The translations under genes and the position numbers were made by a program. Positions 1-10,652 of a stretch of 64,000 nt of DNA are shown here, one piece after another. The DNA lies in NCBI RefSeq assembly GCF_024679095.1, contig NW_026112162.1:37501-101500 (forward strand), written 5' to 3'. Positions within the stretch are counted from its first letter, which is position 1; the number at the start of each line of letters is the position of its first letter. The notes under the pieces were generated by a model that was given only the letters and a program-made list of their open reading frames with translations, did no database searches and was not told the origin of the DNA. The DNA comes from Eriocheir sinensis. Its lineage: Eukaryota; Arthropoda; Malacostraca; Decapoda; Varunidae.

Positions 1-1008
1 TGATTTCAGGCTTCTTGTACCTCACACAATCCTTCAACGTAATCCTTCGATTTGTGATCGTCAGTGCATTTGAAGCATTTTTGGGCCTTTCCATTGCTCT
101 TAACAGTACAGTTGACCTCAAAATGGCCGTATCTCTGACAATGATAGCATCTAATTGCACAGAACCTGTCTCTCCCTGTGTATATTCTCCATTCTAATTT
201 CAACTTGTCATGATTCTTGTGAGTCAGCTCTCTCACAGCTGGATCACACCTCAGAATGTAGTGCATTGTGCCGCCAGCTGCAGGCTTATTAAAAAAACAG
301 CTTAATCTTATTCTCAACACCCTCAGTTGTGTATAAGATCTCATTGCGGTCTAAGATGGCCTCCTTTATATTTTCCTTGAACTCCTCATTTTCAACATTG
401 CATATCATTATCTCTGGTTTCATCTTTCCAACATTTGGTACTAATACACCAATTGTTGAGCAGCCTCATCCCTTGTGTTCTCATTGTCAGAGTTCATGAC
501 AATATTACCTCCATTTGTGAATCTTGAATCAGTTATGTGAATGCCATTCAATGACTGGGAGACTTCATCCTTCGTATCTGTTGCCTTCTTTTCCTGGTTA
601 GAAGCTTCCACAACAAGAGATTCTTCCTGACTTCCCTGTCTCTCTTCGCCACCTCAGCCCAACTAAGATTTGCCTTGTCTGCACGAACCGCGTCAGCAAC
701 TGATCCCAGCTCCTCCTGCACCTTCTCAGCCCTTGCTTCAACCTCATCGATCCCTAACACTAGATATATCTTTAGATAATTCTTGGTTGAATTCATCCAT
801 TTTTACCACAATGCTGGTAGCCAGAGATGCGTTATGGAGGCATGGGGTGCAAATGCAGTTAATTTTATGTATATTGCTTAATTCCAGACAAATGAGCACA
901 CTCCACATGACACCATTCAGGACACAAAGAGCATCCAATCCACTTCTCGCCTGTGAAATCCTCACAAACGAAACACAAAACTTATGTGTTTTGCTCGATC
1001 TTAGTCAT
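1..1008 (-). pseudogene. Decayed LINE ORF1 with PHD finger, coiled coil and CCHC zinc knuckles
   Basis: Read on the minus strand, this is a nucleic-acid-binding ORF1 broken by several frameshifts and stops. From about 981 to 868 the frame shows CFVC, then GCSLC, then WCHVEC, and after a frameshift CICTPC, which together give the Cys4-His-Cys3 order of a PHD finger. From about 796 to 548 it is charged and coiled-coil-like (EVEARAEKVQEELGSV). At 480-520 a fragment reads SDNENTRDEAAQQL, as in RRM-like ORF1 cores. From 344 to 6 there is a good zinc knuckle (CYHCQRYGHFEVNC) and a second degraded one (CFKC..H). PHD fingers are known from ORF1 of CR1-like LINEs and zinc knuckles from ORF1 of several LINE clades, so the clade is open. 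The ORF2 part would lie to the left of the window. An upstream ATG at 1008 runs into a stop at 984-982, just before the PHD. Confidence 0.72.
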
Positions 1009-1289
1009 TTGTACTGGGTGGGGTAGGGTGACATGATCACTTGACAGTAGCCTCTAGTTTTTAGGGTTAATTAATTTATTCTACTGGCTCAGTGTGCGCT
1101 ATGAATTATATAAATACAACGTATCATTATATTATTTCACAATATTCCAATACAACGCCCCCTAGCCCTCTCAACTGAACCAAATCGCTTAAATTTCGCT
1201 CACTGCCCACCCCCCAATACATTTAACAGACTGAAAATTGGGCCCCCACAACATGCTGTGCCCAGGGCCCCCACAACTCTAAATCCGGC

Positions 1290-1291
<2 letters not shown>
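1009..1291. other. Intergenic, no feature seen
   Basis: AT-rich stretch without a supported gene, ending in a C-rich segment in which a GGGCCCCCACAAC-like phrase occurs twice. It leads directly into a (GT)n microsatellite. Confidence 0.4.
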
Positions 1292-1376
<85 letters not shown>

Positions 1377-1390
1377 GAAAATTCAGGAAT

Positions 1391-1431
<41 letters not shown>

Positions 1432-1434
1432 CAG

Positions 1435-1514
<80 letters not shown>
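1292..1514. repeat. Compound microsatellite (GT)n, (CA)n, (GA)n
   Basis: A (GT)n run from about 1292 to 1373 is followed by a 20-base spacer, a (CA)n run at 1393-1427, a short (TA)n and a (GA)n run at 1446-1514. The GT and CA runs are complementary and could fold back on each other as a hairpin. Poly-Val/Cys, poly-Thr/His and poly-Arg/Glu frames across it are not genes. Confidence 0.95.
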
Positions 1515-1664
1515 GGTCCACATTGTGTGTCGTCACTGGCCGCGCGGTCAACCAGCTCTAGACTCGGGGGGGTGCAATGTCAACTCCAAGGTCCCCAAAA
1601 CGGCTTACTCGAATCCGAGGTGATGTGTTGAATCGAGCCCTATGTGTAAATACCAGAGAGAGGA

Positions 1665-1708
1665 ATGGCCCACCCAATCACCGGAACCAAGAGCCTCGGG
1701 GGTCGCCT
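1665..1708 (+). pseudogene. Candidate 5' fragment of the ORF split by the LTR element
   Basis: An ATG at 1665 opens a frame, after an in-frame TAA at 1647-1649, that runs to the LTR insertion point. If the LTR element and one copy of the GCCT target duplication are removed, this frame is continuous with the frame that opens at 5029. The start choice is only positional: no promoter or initiation context was verified, and the gene could start further upstream through an intron. Pre-insertion continuity is seen in the sequence; that this short piece was translated is inference. Confidence 0.4.
1705..1708 (+). repeat. Target-site duplication, left copy (GCCT)
   Basis: The four bases GCCT directly before the 5' LTR are repeated directly after the 3' LTR at 5029-5032, as expected for Ty3/Gypsy-type or similar integrases that make 4-6 bp staggered cuts. 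Confidence 0.8.
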
Positions 1709-2125
1709 TGTAGCAGTCACCGCTCAAATTCCGTGTTCCTTCCCCTCAGTGACAAGAAAATGGGGTGCTGCAAAGAGAGACTAAGATTCTCGGTGTTTTC
1801 ATGTAATGTCCATCGTCACTGTGTCTGCCAGTCTGTCTTGTCGCGTCTTCATCGTTAACTTTCCTTGTATTCGTTTACCTTTGACTGTCCGTCCACGTTC
1901 TCTTGTTGTCCACCGTTACACATTGTTCCACACATACACCAACACTTAAATGTTAACCTACACAAACAACATTCACACAAACGCATATACAAACAAACGC
2001 CTATCCTATGTGTTGTCCTTGTCGTGATGAGCTGTGTAAGTTTTGTCTAATAAAGTAACCCTGGCGGATATGATTTTCTCTATCCGTGAACCGATTAGCA
2101 CTTAGAACACTCGCTACCACCAACA
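1709..2125 (+). repeat. 5' LTR (417 bp)
   Basis: Direct repeat of 4612-5028 with the same length and TG...CA ends. It contains an AATAAA polyadenylation signal at 2049-2054, about 70 bases before its end. Small frames inside it duplicate exactly in the 3' LTR and are not genes. Confidence 0.92.
2049..2054 (+). promoter_or_regulatory. AATAAA polyadenylation signal in the 5' LTR
   Basis: Hexamer in the sequence GTCTAATAAAGTAACC; the same hexamer lies at 4952-4957 in the 3' LTR, where it would end the element's transcript. Confidence 0.6.
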
Positions 2126-2127
2126 AT

Positions 2128-2143
2128 TGGTGACCCCGCAGTG
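2128..2143 (+). promoter_or_regulatory. Primer binding site, tRNA-Trp type
   Basis: Starting three bases after the 5' LTR, TGGTGACCCCGCAGTG matches the complement of the tRNA-Trp 3' end (TGGTGACCCCGACGTG) in the first 11 bases and again in the last three. Use of tRNA-Trp as primer is established for CsRn1-type elements and avian alpharetroviruses. Confidence 0.75.
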
Positions 2144-2383
2144 TTGCTATGGTTCAAGGTGGCTTATAGCCGGTGCCGTACTAAGGGCACTCTCTCCCAG
2201 AGTGGAGGACCTGGGCAGGGTAACTTGTCCATTCGACCGCCCTCTCCTGGGGCAAAAATCCTCACCTCCATTCGGGGTTCGTGGGGCTGAGCACTCAGGT
2301 CGGGAGAAACATTACGCCATAGGCGTAGTTGCCACCTTCAGGGTTTTCCCCCGCCCTCCCCTAGGCGCCTTCTGCGCCTTCCC

Positions 2384-2650
2384 CAGGCACCCTCAGTGCC
2401 TTCCCCAGGCACCCTCTGTGCCTTCCCCAGGCACCCTCTGTGCGCCTCTTCCAGGCACCCTCTGTGCGCCTCTTCCAGGCACCCTCTGTGCGCCTCTTCC
2501 AGGCACCCTCTGTGCGCCTCTTCCAGGCACCCTCTGTGCGCCTCTTCCAGGCACCCTCTGTGCGCCTCTTTCAGGTTCCCTCTGTGCGCCTCTTCTAGGC
2601 TCCCTCTGTGCGCCTCCTCCAGGCATCTTCAGCGCCCTTCAGGCATCTTT
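2384..2650 (+). repeat. 24-bp minisatellite inside the LTR element
   Basis: About ten tandem units built on AGGCACCCTCTGTGCGCCTC, the first ones 21 bp and the rest 24 bp. Units are multiples of three, so several frames stay open (Pro-Gly-Thr-Leu-Cys-Ala-Pro-Leu in one). There is no sign of a known protein domain. Confidence 0.85.
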
Positions 2651-3099
2651 TGTGCCCCATGGTGCTTCTCCCGGCGCTCACCCACCCAACCCATGCCCTA
2701 CTCCTCCCTGCTTTTCTGCTGGTCCGGCGACTGAGACACGCACACCGTGTGACACGCTACACAGACTCTGTGAACACTCAAACACAGTGCCACACACGCA
2801 GTGTACACGCCACACACAGACTCAGTGTATACGCCGCCACACACCACAAACTCAGAGACACGCAAACACAGTGTGACACCCCACTGGGACTATTAGCTGC
2901 CCCCTGGATTAACCACCGCCTCCTGGATCTACCACCGCCGTCTTGGATTATCCTACACTTGTGGATCCTTGTGTATAGTGCAGTGTGTCCAGCAACAGTT
3001 CAGTGCAGCGCGTCCCAGCAACAGTTAGTGTCACAGTGTTCCCACTAAGCGTACAGTGTTGTGTTACAGTGCCTTTTTGAACACTGGTTCACTCCCCGA

Positions 3100-3440
3100 G
3101 CCACAGAGGCCCCTGGCACGTGCCAGCGCCTACAGTACACGCATTTCGTTTTACTCTCACGGACTGCCGCGGCTCCTGGCACATGCTAGCGCCCCTAACT
3201 TTTCAACTCGCTGTGGCCCCCGGCTCGCTGGCATCTAGCGCCTTACCACGCAGTCATTCGACGCCCTCACGGACTGCCGAGGCCCCTGACACGCTGGCAG
3301 CTGGCGCCTTTAATACACGCAGTCGTTCTACTCTCACCGACTGCCGAGGCCCCTGACACGCTGTCAGCTAGCGCCTTCACACGCAGTTCCCTCGACGCAC
3401 TCTATGACTGCCGTGGCCCCCGGCGCGTTTACGCCAGTGC
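3100..3440 (+). repeat. Degenerate tandem repeat of about 60 bp inside the LTR element
   Basis: Four to five diverged units share GACTGCCGAGGCCCCTG followed by a GCTGGCAGCTAGCGCC-like segment and CACGCAGTC. Unit lengths vary by several bases. Confidence 0.65.
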
Positions 3441-3628
3441 CTATTGCCCATCTCCACGCCGCTCGACTTCATACCTGACGATGACATGCAACTCTTCCTC
3501 TACTACGGCGGTGTCCTTCAGAGCACCACTCTTCTGCTCAGGACCCGTCTACGTGGTTCGCGATTCGGGAGTGCGGATTCAAGCCTTCCAGGATCTATTA
3601 AACAGCCAACCACTCAACTCACCGCAGC

Positions 3629-3856
3629 CCACCTTACGCAGCCCACCTCATGCAGCCCACCTCATGCAGCCCACCTCTCGCTGCTCAACTCCTCGCTGCT
3701 CAACTCCTCGCTGCTCAACTCCTCGCTGCTCAACCCCTCGCTGCTCAACTCACCGCAGCCCACCTTACGCAGCCCACCTCATGCAGCCCACATCATGCAG
3801 CCCACCTCTCGCTGCTCAACTCATCGCTGCTCAACTCATCGCTGCTCAACTCATCT
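3629..3856 (+). repeat. 15-bp tandem repeat with duplicated flank inside the LTR element
   Basis: Repeats of CTCGCTGCTCAACTC occupy about 3675-3756 and recur at 3820-3856. The segment between them repeats the flanking phrase CAGCCCACCTCATGCAGCC. Confidence 0.7.
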
Positions 3857-4420
3857 CAGCTCGACTCACCGTAGCTGTCTCCTACGCACTACTCACTCCA
3901 GCTCGACTCACCGTAGCTGTTGTCACCGCATTACTCACTCCAGCTCGACTCACCGTAGCTGTTGTCACTGCACTACTCGCCCCAGCTCGACTCACCGTAG
4001 CTGTTGTCACCGCATTACTCACCCCAGCTCGACTCACCGTAGTTGTTGTAACCGCACTATTCACTCCAGCTCGACTCACCGTAGCTGTTGTCACCGCATT
4101 ACTCACCCCAGCTCGACTCACCGTAGCTGTTGTCACTTCACTACTCACTCCAGCTCGACTCACCGTAGCTGTGTCACCACCCGCATTACCAGCTCGACTC
4201 ACCGTAGCTGTAGTCTCCGCATTACTCACTCCAGCTCGACTCACCGTAGCTGTTGTCACTGCACTACTCACTCCAGCTCGACTCACCGTAGCTGTTGTCA
4301 CTGCACTACTCACTCCAGCTCGACTCACCGTAGCTGTTGTCACTGCATTACTCACTCCAGCTCGACTCACCGTAGCTGTTGTCACTGCACTACTCGCCCC
4401 AGCTCGACTCACCGTAGCTG
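3857..4420 (+). repeat. 42-bp minisatellite inside the LTR element
   Basis: Roughly thirteen units, each beginning CAGCTCGACTCACCGTAGCT. Because 42 is a multiple of three, a 14-residue peptide repeat (Ala-Arg-Leu-Thr-Val-Ala-Val-Val-Thr-Ala-Leu-Leu-Thr-Pro) is open from 3481 to beyond the array, and the minus strand is open too. No known gag or envelope feature is visible, so coding is not claimed. Confidence 0.88.
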
Positions 4421-4594
4421 AACTACTCAACGCAACTCTACTCAGCGCAACTTACCGCGCACCTCAACGCAACTACTCAGCGCAACTTACCGCGCATCTC
4501 GACACAACTCTACACAACGCTACTCATCGCAACGCATCACCGTCTACCACAGCGCCCCAGCACCAGGGAAGATTTCGTTCCTCCTTCCTCGTCA

Positions 4595-4611
4595 CTGGGG
4601 GGGGAGTAATC
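4595..4611 (+). promoter_or_regulatory. Polypurine tract of the LTR element
   Basis: A G-rich purine run (eight consecutive G then AG) ends a few bases before the 3' LTR, the position where plus-strand DNA synthesis is primed in LTR elements. Confidence 0.7.
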
Positions 4612-5028
4612 TGTAGCAGTCACCGCTCAAATTCCGTGTTCCTTCCCCTCAGTGACAAGAAAATGGGGTGCTGCAAAGAGAGACTAAGATTCTCGGTGTT
4701 TTCATGTAATGTCCATCGTCACTGTGTCTGCCAGTCTGTCTTGTCGCGTCTTCATCGTTAACTTTCCTTGTATTCGTTTACCTTTGACTGTCCGTCCACG
4801 TTCTCTTGTTGTCCACCGTTACACATTGTTCCACACATACACCAACACTTAAATGTTAACCTACACAAACAACATTCACACAAACGCATATACAAACAAA
4901 CGCCTATCCTATGTGTTGTCCTTGTCGTGATGAGCTGTGTAAGTTTTGTCTAATAAAGTAACCCTGGCGGATATGATTTTCTCTGTCCGTGAACCGATTA
5001 GCACTTAGAACACTCGCTACCACCAACA
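4612..5028 (+). repeat. 3' LTR (417 bp)
   Basis: Direct repeat of 1709-2125; one difference was noticed by eye (G at 4985 against A at 2082). It is followed at once by GCCT, the right copy of the target duplication. Confidence 0.92.
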
Positions 5029-5032
5029 GCCT
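5029..5032 (+). repeat. Target-site duplication, right copy (GCCT)
   Basis: Matches 1705-1708 on the other side of the LTR element. Confidence 0.8.
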
Positions 5033-6276
5033 TGCTCAGCCAGGGGGGCGAGCGGCATCCCTGATCGCCTCGTGGTACCGGGAGGAGCGGGAGCTCCTCG
5101 GCAGGGAGAGTGACAACACACCGATAAAACTCGTCGAGAAATCCGTTGTGCTGCCCAAGGCAGGAAGGTTCAAACCTGCTAAGAAAGCAGGGCGAGATCT
5201 TTTGTCGCCCAGCTCACCTTTGGAAGATGCGCGCGATCTGAAACTTAGAAGCCACGGTCAGAAACCTTCGCTGGTCCGACCCGTTGTGGTTACCAGCGAT
5301 CGGCAAGGAGTGTGTGGGAGGTCTTCTCCCCCCGCACCTGGCAGCTTTGTGCTGTACGAAAATAACAAAGAGACAGTAAAAACTGTCAGACTAGTGGGAG
5401 GAGATTATGCGTGGCTCAAAGAAGGCGGTAAATTGGTGTGCCTTGCACAGCCCACAGTTCAATCCGCGTGGGGCGCTGAAGACCAGGAGCAGCTAAGGCT
5501 GCAGACGCAGGTTCTCCTGTATGGTTTCCTGCGCAGTCACTGCCATGACGCTCCCCGGAGGGTGTGCACGCCAGCCTGGCTCCTCACGCGCCTCTTCCAG
5601 TGTCACTGTTTGGCAGCCAACGTCCCTGTGGCCGAGGTGCTTGCCTCAGCGGTGGCGGGCTGCATAGAAAAGTGCCTCGTCGAGAAGTACGAGTGCACGT
5701 TGATGAACGGCCAGATGTGTGTATTGGGCATGGGTGTGTATAGCGACTCACCGCTGCACACACTGTGGGCCAGCACGGCAGTGGTTGTTGAGGACAGAAA
5801 GAAACCCAACCATGCACCTACGATGAGGACCAAGAACGCCTTCACGAGGTGTGTCTTGGTTCACCCGCATGAGGCCATGAGCAGTATTCGACTGTTCACG
5901 ACTGACGCTGGAGAAAGCCACCACTGGGAAGTTTGTGGTGAGGGCGGAGGCCAGAAAGCTGCAGCAGGAATACTGTTGCGGTTCTCGAGACCTGAATAGG
6001 ATGGAGTTTGGCCACGTGACGTGCAAAGGGAACCGCGGCATCAACACCGCCCGGCCGCAGTGCAGGATCATGCCTCCGGGTCGCAAGGCCAAGCAGGAGT
6101 ACCAGTACGAAAGAGTGGTGCGGCGCCCCACTCCCCTGCTGACTCGTGACCACCTCGGCGCCGCCATCCAGCGGCGAGGCTTCAAGCTGCCGCGCAGTCA
6201 GAAGCTCCACCTCATGAGGAGCGCCAAGCTGCACACCAGCTACTCCAGCGGCAAGGACGGCAAAACATTTCATTAA
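5029..6276 (+). pseudogene. GC-rich intronless ORF of unknown family, interrupted by LTR element and a frameshift
   Basis: From the end of the 3' LTR an open frame runs to 5999 and is then taken over, in the +1 frame from about 5900, by a frame ending with TAA after Lys-Thr-Phe-His at 6276. The second frame makes the better continuation (TLEKATTGKFVVRAEARKL), so a single indel near 5900 is likely. Together about 415 residues remain. The first part is basic and Ser/Pro-rich, the middle contains several Cys and His (HCHDAPRRVC, FQCHCLAANV, GCIEKCLVEKYEC), and the C-terminus is strongly basic. I do not recognise the family. GC content and uniform coding look set it apart from its AT-rich neighbours. 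A degraded host gene, a large-transposon gene or an endogenous DNA-virus fragment (nimavirus-like copies are known in decapod genomes) are all possible; none is shown. Confidence 0.5.
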
Positions 6277-6480
6277 GGTGGGAAGGGACGCTCGTAAATA
6301 TGATCTGTATCGATCACTTCCTCGTGAACAGCCTGCGTGCTGGCCTTGATATTTCGGCCGTGTCCACTCAGTGACGGGGTCGCCTCCACTTCATGACGCA
6401 GCGCTGTGGCCTCAGTATTTCGGTAATGGAGATGTCCGTTCCGTCACGGATGTTGATTTTACGTTGTAAGGATGTTGTTC
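6277..6480. other. Spacer before the minisatellite block
   Basis: About 200 bases of mixed-composition sequence following the stop of the unknown ORF. No feature is recognised. Confidence 0.4.
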
Positions 6481-9400
6481 GATATGTTTCAATTGCGTCT
6501 GATATGTTTCCTTTCTAGATGATGTGTTGTGATATGTTTCCTTTTTAGATGATGTGTTGTGATATGTTTCCTTGCCATGTAATGTCGTGTGATATGTTTC
6601 CTTGCCAAGTAATGTCGTGTGATATGTTTCCTTGCCATGTAATGTCGTGTGATATGTTTCCTTGCCATGTAATGTCGTGTGATATGTTTCCTTGCCATGT
6701 AATGTCGTGTGATATGTTTCCTTGCCATACAATGTCGTGTGATATGTTTCCTTGCCATGTAATGTCTTGTGATATGTTTCCTTGCCATGTAATGTCGTGT
6801 GATATGTTTTATTTTCATGTAATGTCGTGTGATATGTTTCCTTGCCATGTAATGTCTTGTGATATGTTTTATTTTCATGTAATGTCGTGTGATATGTTTC
6901 CTTGCCATGTAATGTCGTGTGATATGTTTTATTTTCATGTAATGTCGTGTGATATGTTTCCTTGCCATGTAATGTCGTGTGATATGTTTTATTTTCATGT
7001 AATGTCGTGTGATATGTTTTATTTTCATATAATGTCGTGTGATATGTTTGCTTGCCATGTAATGTCGTGTGATATGTTTTATTTTCATATAATGTCGTGT
7101 GATATGTTTTCTTTTCATATAATGTCGTGTGATATGTTTTCTTTTCATGTAATGTCGTGTGATATGTTTTCTTTTCATGTAATGTCGTGTGATATGTTTT
7201 CTTTTCATATAATGTCGTGTGATATGTTTTCTTTTCAAGTAATGTCGTGTGATATGTTTTCTTTTCATGTAATGTCGTGATTTGTTTTATTTTAATTTAA
7301 TGTCGTGTGATATTTTTTCTTTTCATGTCATGTCGTGTGATGTGTTTTCTTTTCATATAATGTCGTGTGATATGTTTTCTTTTCATATAATGTCGTGTGA
7401 TATGTTTTCTTTTCAAGTAATGTCGTGTGATATGTTTTCTTTTCATGTAATGTCGTGTGATATGTTTTCTTTTCATGTAATGTCGTGTGATATGTTTTCT
7501 TTTCATGTAATGTCGTGTGATATGTTTTCTTTTCATGTAATGTCGTGTGATATGTTTTCTTTTCATGTCATGTCGTGTGATATGTTTTCTTTTCATATAA
7601 TGTCGTGTGATATGTTTTCTTTTCATATAATGTCGTGTGATATGTTTTCTTTTCATGTAATATCGTGTGATATGTTTTCTTTTCATGTAATGTCGTGTGA
7701 TATGTTTTCTTTTCATGTCATGTCGTGTGATGTGTTTTCTTTTCATATAATGTCGTGTGATATGTTTTCTTTTCATGTCATGTCGTGTGATATGTTTTCT
7801 TTTCATATAATGTCGTGTGATATGTTTTCTTTTCATGTAATGTCGGGTGATATGTTTTCTTTTCATATAATGTCGTGTGGTATGTTTTTTTTCATGTAAT
7901 GTCGTGTGATATGTTTTATTTTCATGTAATGTCGTGTGATATGTTTTCTTTTCATGTAATGTCGTGTGATATGTTTTCTTCTCATATAATGTCGTGTGAT
8001 ATGTTTTCTTTCATAAGGTCGTGATATGTTTCTTTTCATGTAATGTCGTGTGGTATGTTTTTTTCATGTAATGTCGTGTGATATGTTTTCTTTTCATATA
8101 ATGTCGTGTGATATGTTTTCTTTTCATGTAATGTCGTGTGATATGTTTTCTTTTCATGTAATATCGTGTGATATATTTTCTTTTCATGTAATGTCGTGTG
8201 ATATGTTTTCTTTTCATGTAATGTCGTGTGATATGTTTTCTTTTCATGTAATGTCGTGTGATATGTTTTCTTTTCATGTAATGTCGTGTGATATGTTTTC
8301 TTTTCATGTAATGTCGTGTGATATGTTTTATTTTCATGTAATGTCATGTGATATGTTTTCTTTTCATGTAATGTCGGGTGATATGTTTTATTTTCATGTA
8401 ATGTCGTGTGATATGTTTTCTTTTCATGTAATGTCGTGTGATATGTTTTCTTTTCATGTAATGTCGTGTGATATGTTTTATTTTCATATAATGTCGTGTG
8501 ATATGTTTTCTTTTCATATAATGTCGTGTGATATGTTTTATTTTCATATAATGTCTTGTGATATGTTTTCTTTTCATATAATGTCGTGTGATATGTTTTC
8601 TTTTCATGTAATGTCGTGTGATATGTTTTCTTTTCATGTAATGTCGTGTGATATGTTTTCTTTTCATATAATGTCGTGTGATATGTTTTCTTTTCAAGTA
8701 ATGTCGTGTGATATGTTTTCTTTTCATGTAATGTCGTGTGATATGTTTTCTTTTCATGTAATGTCGTGTGATATGTTTTCTTTTCATGTCATGTCGTGTG
8801 ATATGTTTTCTTTTCATAAAATGTCGTGTGATATGTTTTCTTTTCATATAATGTCGTGTGATATGATTTCTTTTCATGTAATGTCGTGTGATATGTTTTC
8901 TTTTCATGTAATGTCGTGTGATATGTTTTCTTTTCATGTCATGTCGTGTGATATGTTTTCTTTTCATATAATGTCGTGTGATATGTTTTCTTTTCATGTC
9001 AAGTCGTGTGATATGTTTTCTTTTCATATAATGTCGTGTGATATGTTTTCTTTTCATGTAATGTCGTGTGATTTTTTATTTTCATGTAATATCGTGTGAT
9101 ATGTTCTATTTTCATGTAATGTCGTGTGGTATGTTTTCTTTTCATATAATGTCGTGTGATATGTTCTATTTTCATGTAATGTCGTGTGGTATGTTTTCTT
9201 TTCATATAACGTCGTGTGATATGTTTCATTTCCATATAATGTCGTGTGATATGTTTTCTTTTCATGTAATGTCGTGTGATATGTTTTCTTTTCATGTAAT
9301 GTCGTGTGATATGTTTTCTTGTCATATAATGTCGTGTGATATGTTTCAGTTCCATGTAATGTCCTGTAATATGTTTTCTTTTCATGTAATGTCATGTGAT

Positions 9401-10325
9401 ATGTTTTCTTTTCATGTAATGTCGTGTGATATGTTTTCTTTTCATGTAATGTCGTGTGATATGTTTCATTTTCATATAATGTCCTGTGATATGTTTTTTT
9501 CATGTAATTTCGTGTGATATGTTTTCTTTCCATATAATGTCGTGTGATATGTTTTCTTTTCATATAATGTCGTGTGATATGTTTTCTTCTCATATAATGT
9601 CGTGTGATATGTTTTCTTTTCATATAATGTCGTGTGATATGTTTTCTTTTCATGTAATGTCGTGTGATATGTTTTCTTTTCATATAATGTCGTGTGATAT
9701 GTTTTCTTTTCATATAATGTCGTGTGATATGTTTCATTTCCATATAATGTCGTGTGATATGTTTTCTTTTCATATAATGTCGTGTGATAGATTTTCTTTT
9801 CATATAATGTCGTGTTATGTTTTCTTTTCATATAATGTCGTGTGATATGTTTCATTTTCATATAATGTCCTGTGATATGTTTTCTTTTCATGTAATGTCA
9901 TGTGATATGTTTTCTTTTCATGTAATGTCGTGTGATATGTTTTCTTTTCATGTAATGTCGTGTGATATGTTTTCTTTTCATATAATGTCGTGTGATATGT
10001 TTTCTTTTCATATAATGTCGTGTGATATGTTTTCTTTTCATGTAATGTCGTGTGATATGTTTTCTTTTCATATAATGTCGTGTGATATGTTTTCTTTTCA
10101 TATAATGTCGTGTGATATGTTTCATTTCCATATAATGTCGTGTGATATGTTTTCTTTTCAGGTAATGTCGTGTGATTTGTTTCATTTCCATGTAATATCG
10201 GGTGATATGTTTTCTTTTCATGTAATGTCGTGTAATATGTTTTATTTTCATATAATGTCATTTGATATGTTTCATTTCCATATAATGTCTAGTTATATGT
10301 TTCATTTCCATGTAATGTCGTGTTA
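6481..10325 (+). repeat. 30-bp minisatellite, about 128 units
   Basis: Units contain GATATGTTTTCTTTTCATGT followed by a TAATGTCGTGT-like end. Early units carry CCTTGCCATG in place of TCTTTTCATG, later ones alternate ATGTAA and ATATAA, so local sub-families are visible. Occasional short units (for example near 7880 and 8010-8060) shift the frame. Thirty is a multiple of three, so plus-strand frames (Met-Ser-Cys-Asp-Met-Phe-Ser-Phe-His-Val) and minus-strand frames remain open for hundreds of codons, but nothing suggests translation. Confidence 0.95.
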
Positions 10326-10336
10326 TAACTCTTTGG

Positions 10337-10652
10337 GAGTAGCAGCCACGACGAGGGAGGGAGCAGCAGCCACGACGAGGGAGGGAGCAGCAGCCACGAC
10401 GAGGGAGGGAGCAGCAGCCACGACGAGGGAGGGAGCAGCAGCAACGACGACGAAGGGAGCAGCAGCCACGACGAGCAGCCACGACGAGGAGGAGCAGCAG
10501 CCACGACGAGGAAATGAGCAACAGCCACGACGAGGGAGGGAGCAGCAGCCACGACGAGGGAGGGAGCAGCAGCCACGACGAGGGAGGGAGCAGCAGCCAC
10601 GACGACGGAGGGAGCAGCAGCCACGACGACGGAGGGAGTAGCAGCCACGACG
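10337..10652 (+). repeat. 24-bp minisatellite, about 13 units
   Basis: Units based on AGCAGCAGCCACGACGAGGG, purine-rich on the plus strand, with one irregular stretch at about 10440-10515. It abuts the 30-bp array on its left with only a short junction. Confidence 0.92.

Larger units (their letters stand above)
1709..5028 (+). mobile_element. Non-autonomous LTR retrotransposon, structurally complete
   Basis: This 3,320-bp element is bounded by two direct 417-bp repeats that start TGTAGCAG and end ACCAACA, is flanked by a GCCT duplication, and has a primer binding site and polypurine tract in the right places. The LTRs differ at one position noticed (A at 2082, G at 4985), so the insertion looks recent. 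The 2.5-kb interior shows no protease, reverse transcriptase, RNase H or integrase motif in any frame. Instead it holds four different short tandem arrays. It must therefore depend on an autonomous relative for movement. The primer binding site resembles the tRNA-Trp type known from the CsRn1 group of Ty3/Gypsy elements, so such an element is a plausible helper (inference). It interrupts an unrelated ORF (1665-1708 and 5029-6276). Confidence 0.88.

Noticed and set aside
1865..2050. 61-codon ORF duplicated at 4768-4953
   Set aside because: The duplication is explained by the two LTRs; the frame has no independent support.
2127..2876. Possible gag gene of the LTR element
   Set aside because: The frame begins inside the primer site with a non-ATG codon, runs through a 24-bp minisatellite and shows no zinc knuckle or major homology region.
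5584..6273. Minus-strand ORFs opposite the unknown GC-rich ORF
   Set aside because: Shadows of the plus-strand frame caused by GC-rich codons; shorter, and with no motif.
6481..10325. Long plus and minus ORFs (Met-Ser-Cys-Asp-Met-Phe repeats)
   Set aside because: They are direct products of a 30-bp tandem repeat that lacks stops; both strands are open and no domain or start context supports a gene.
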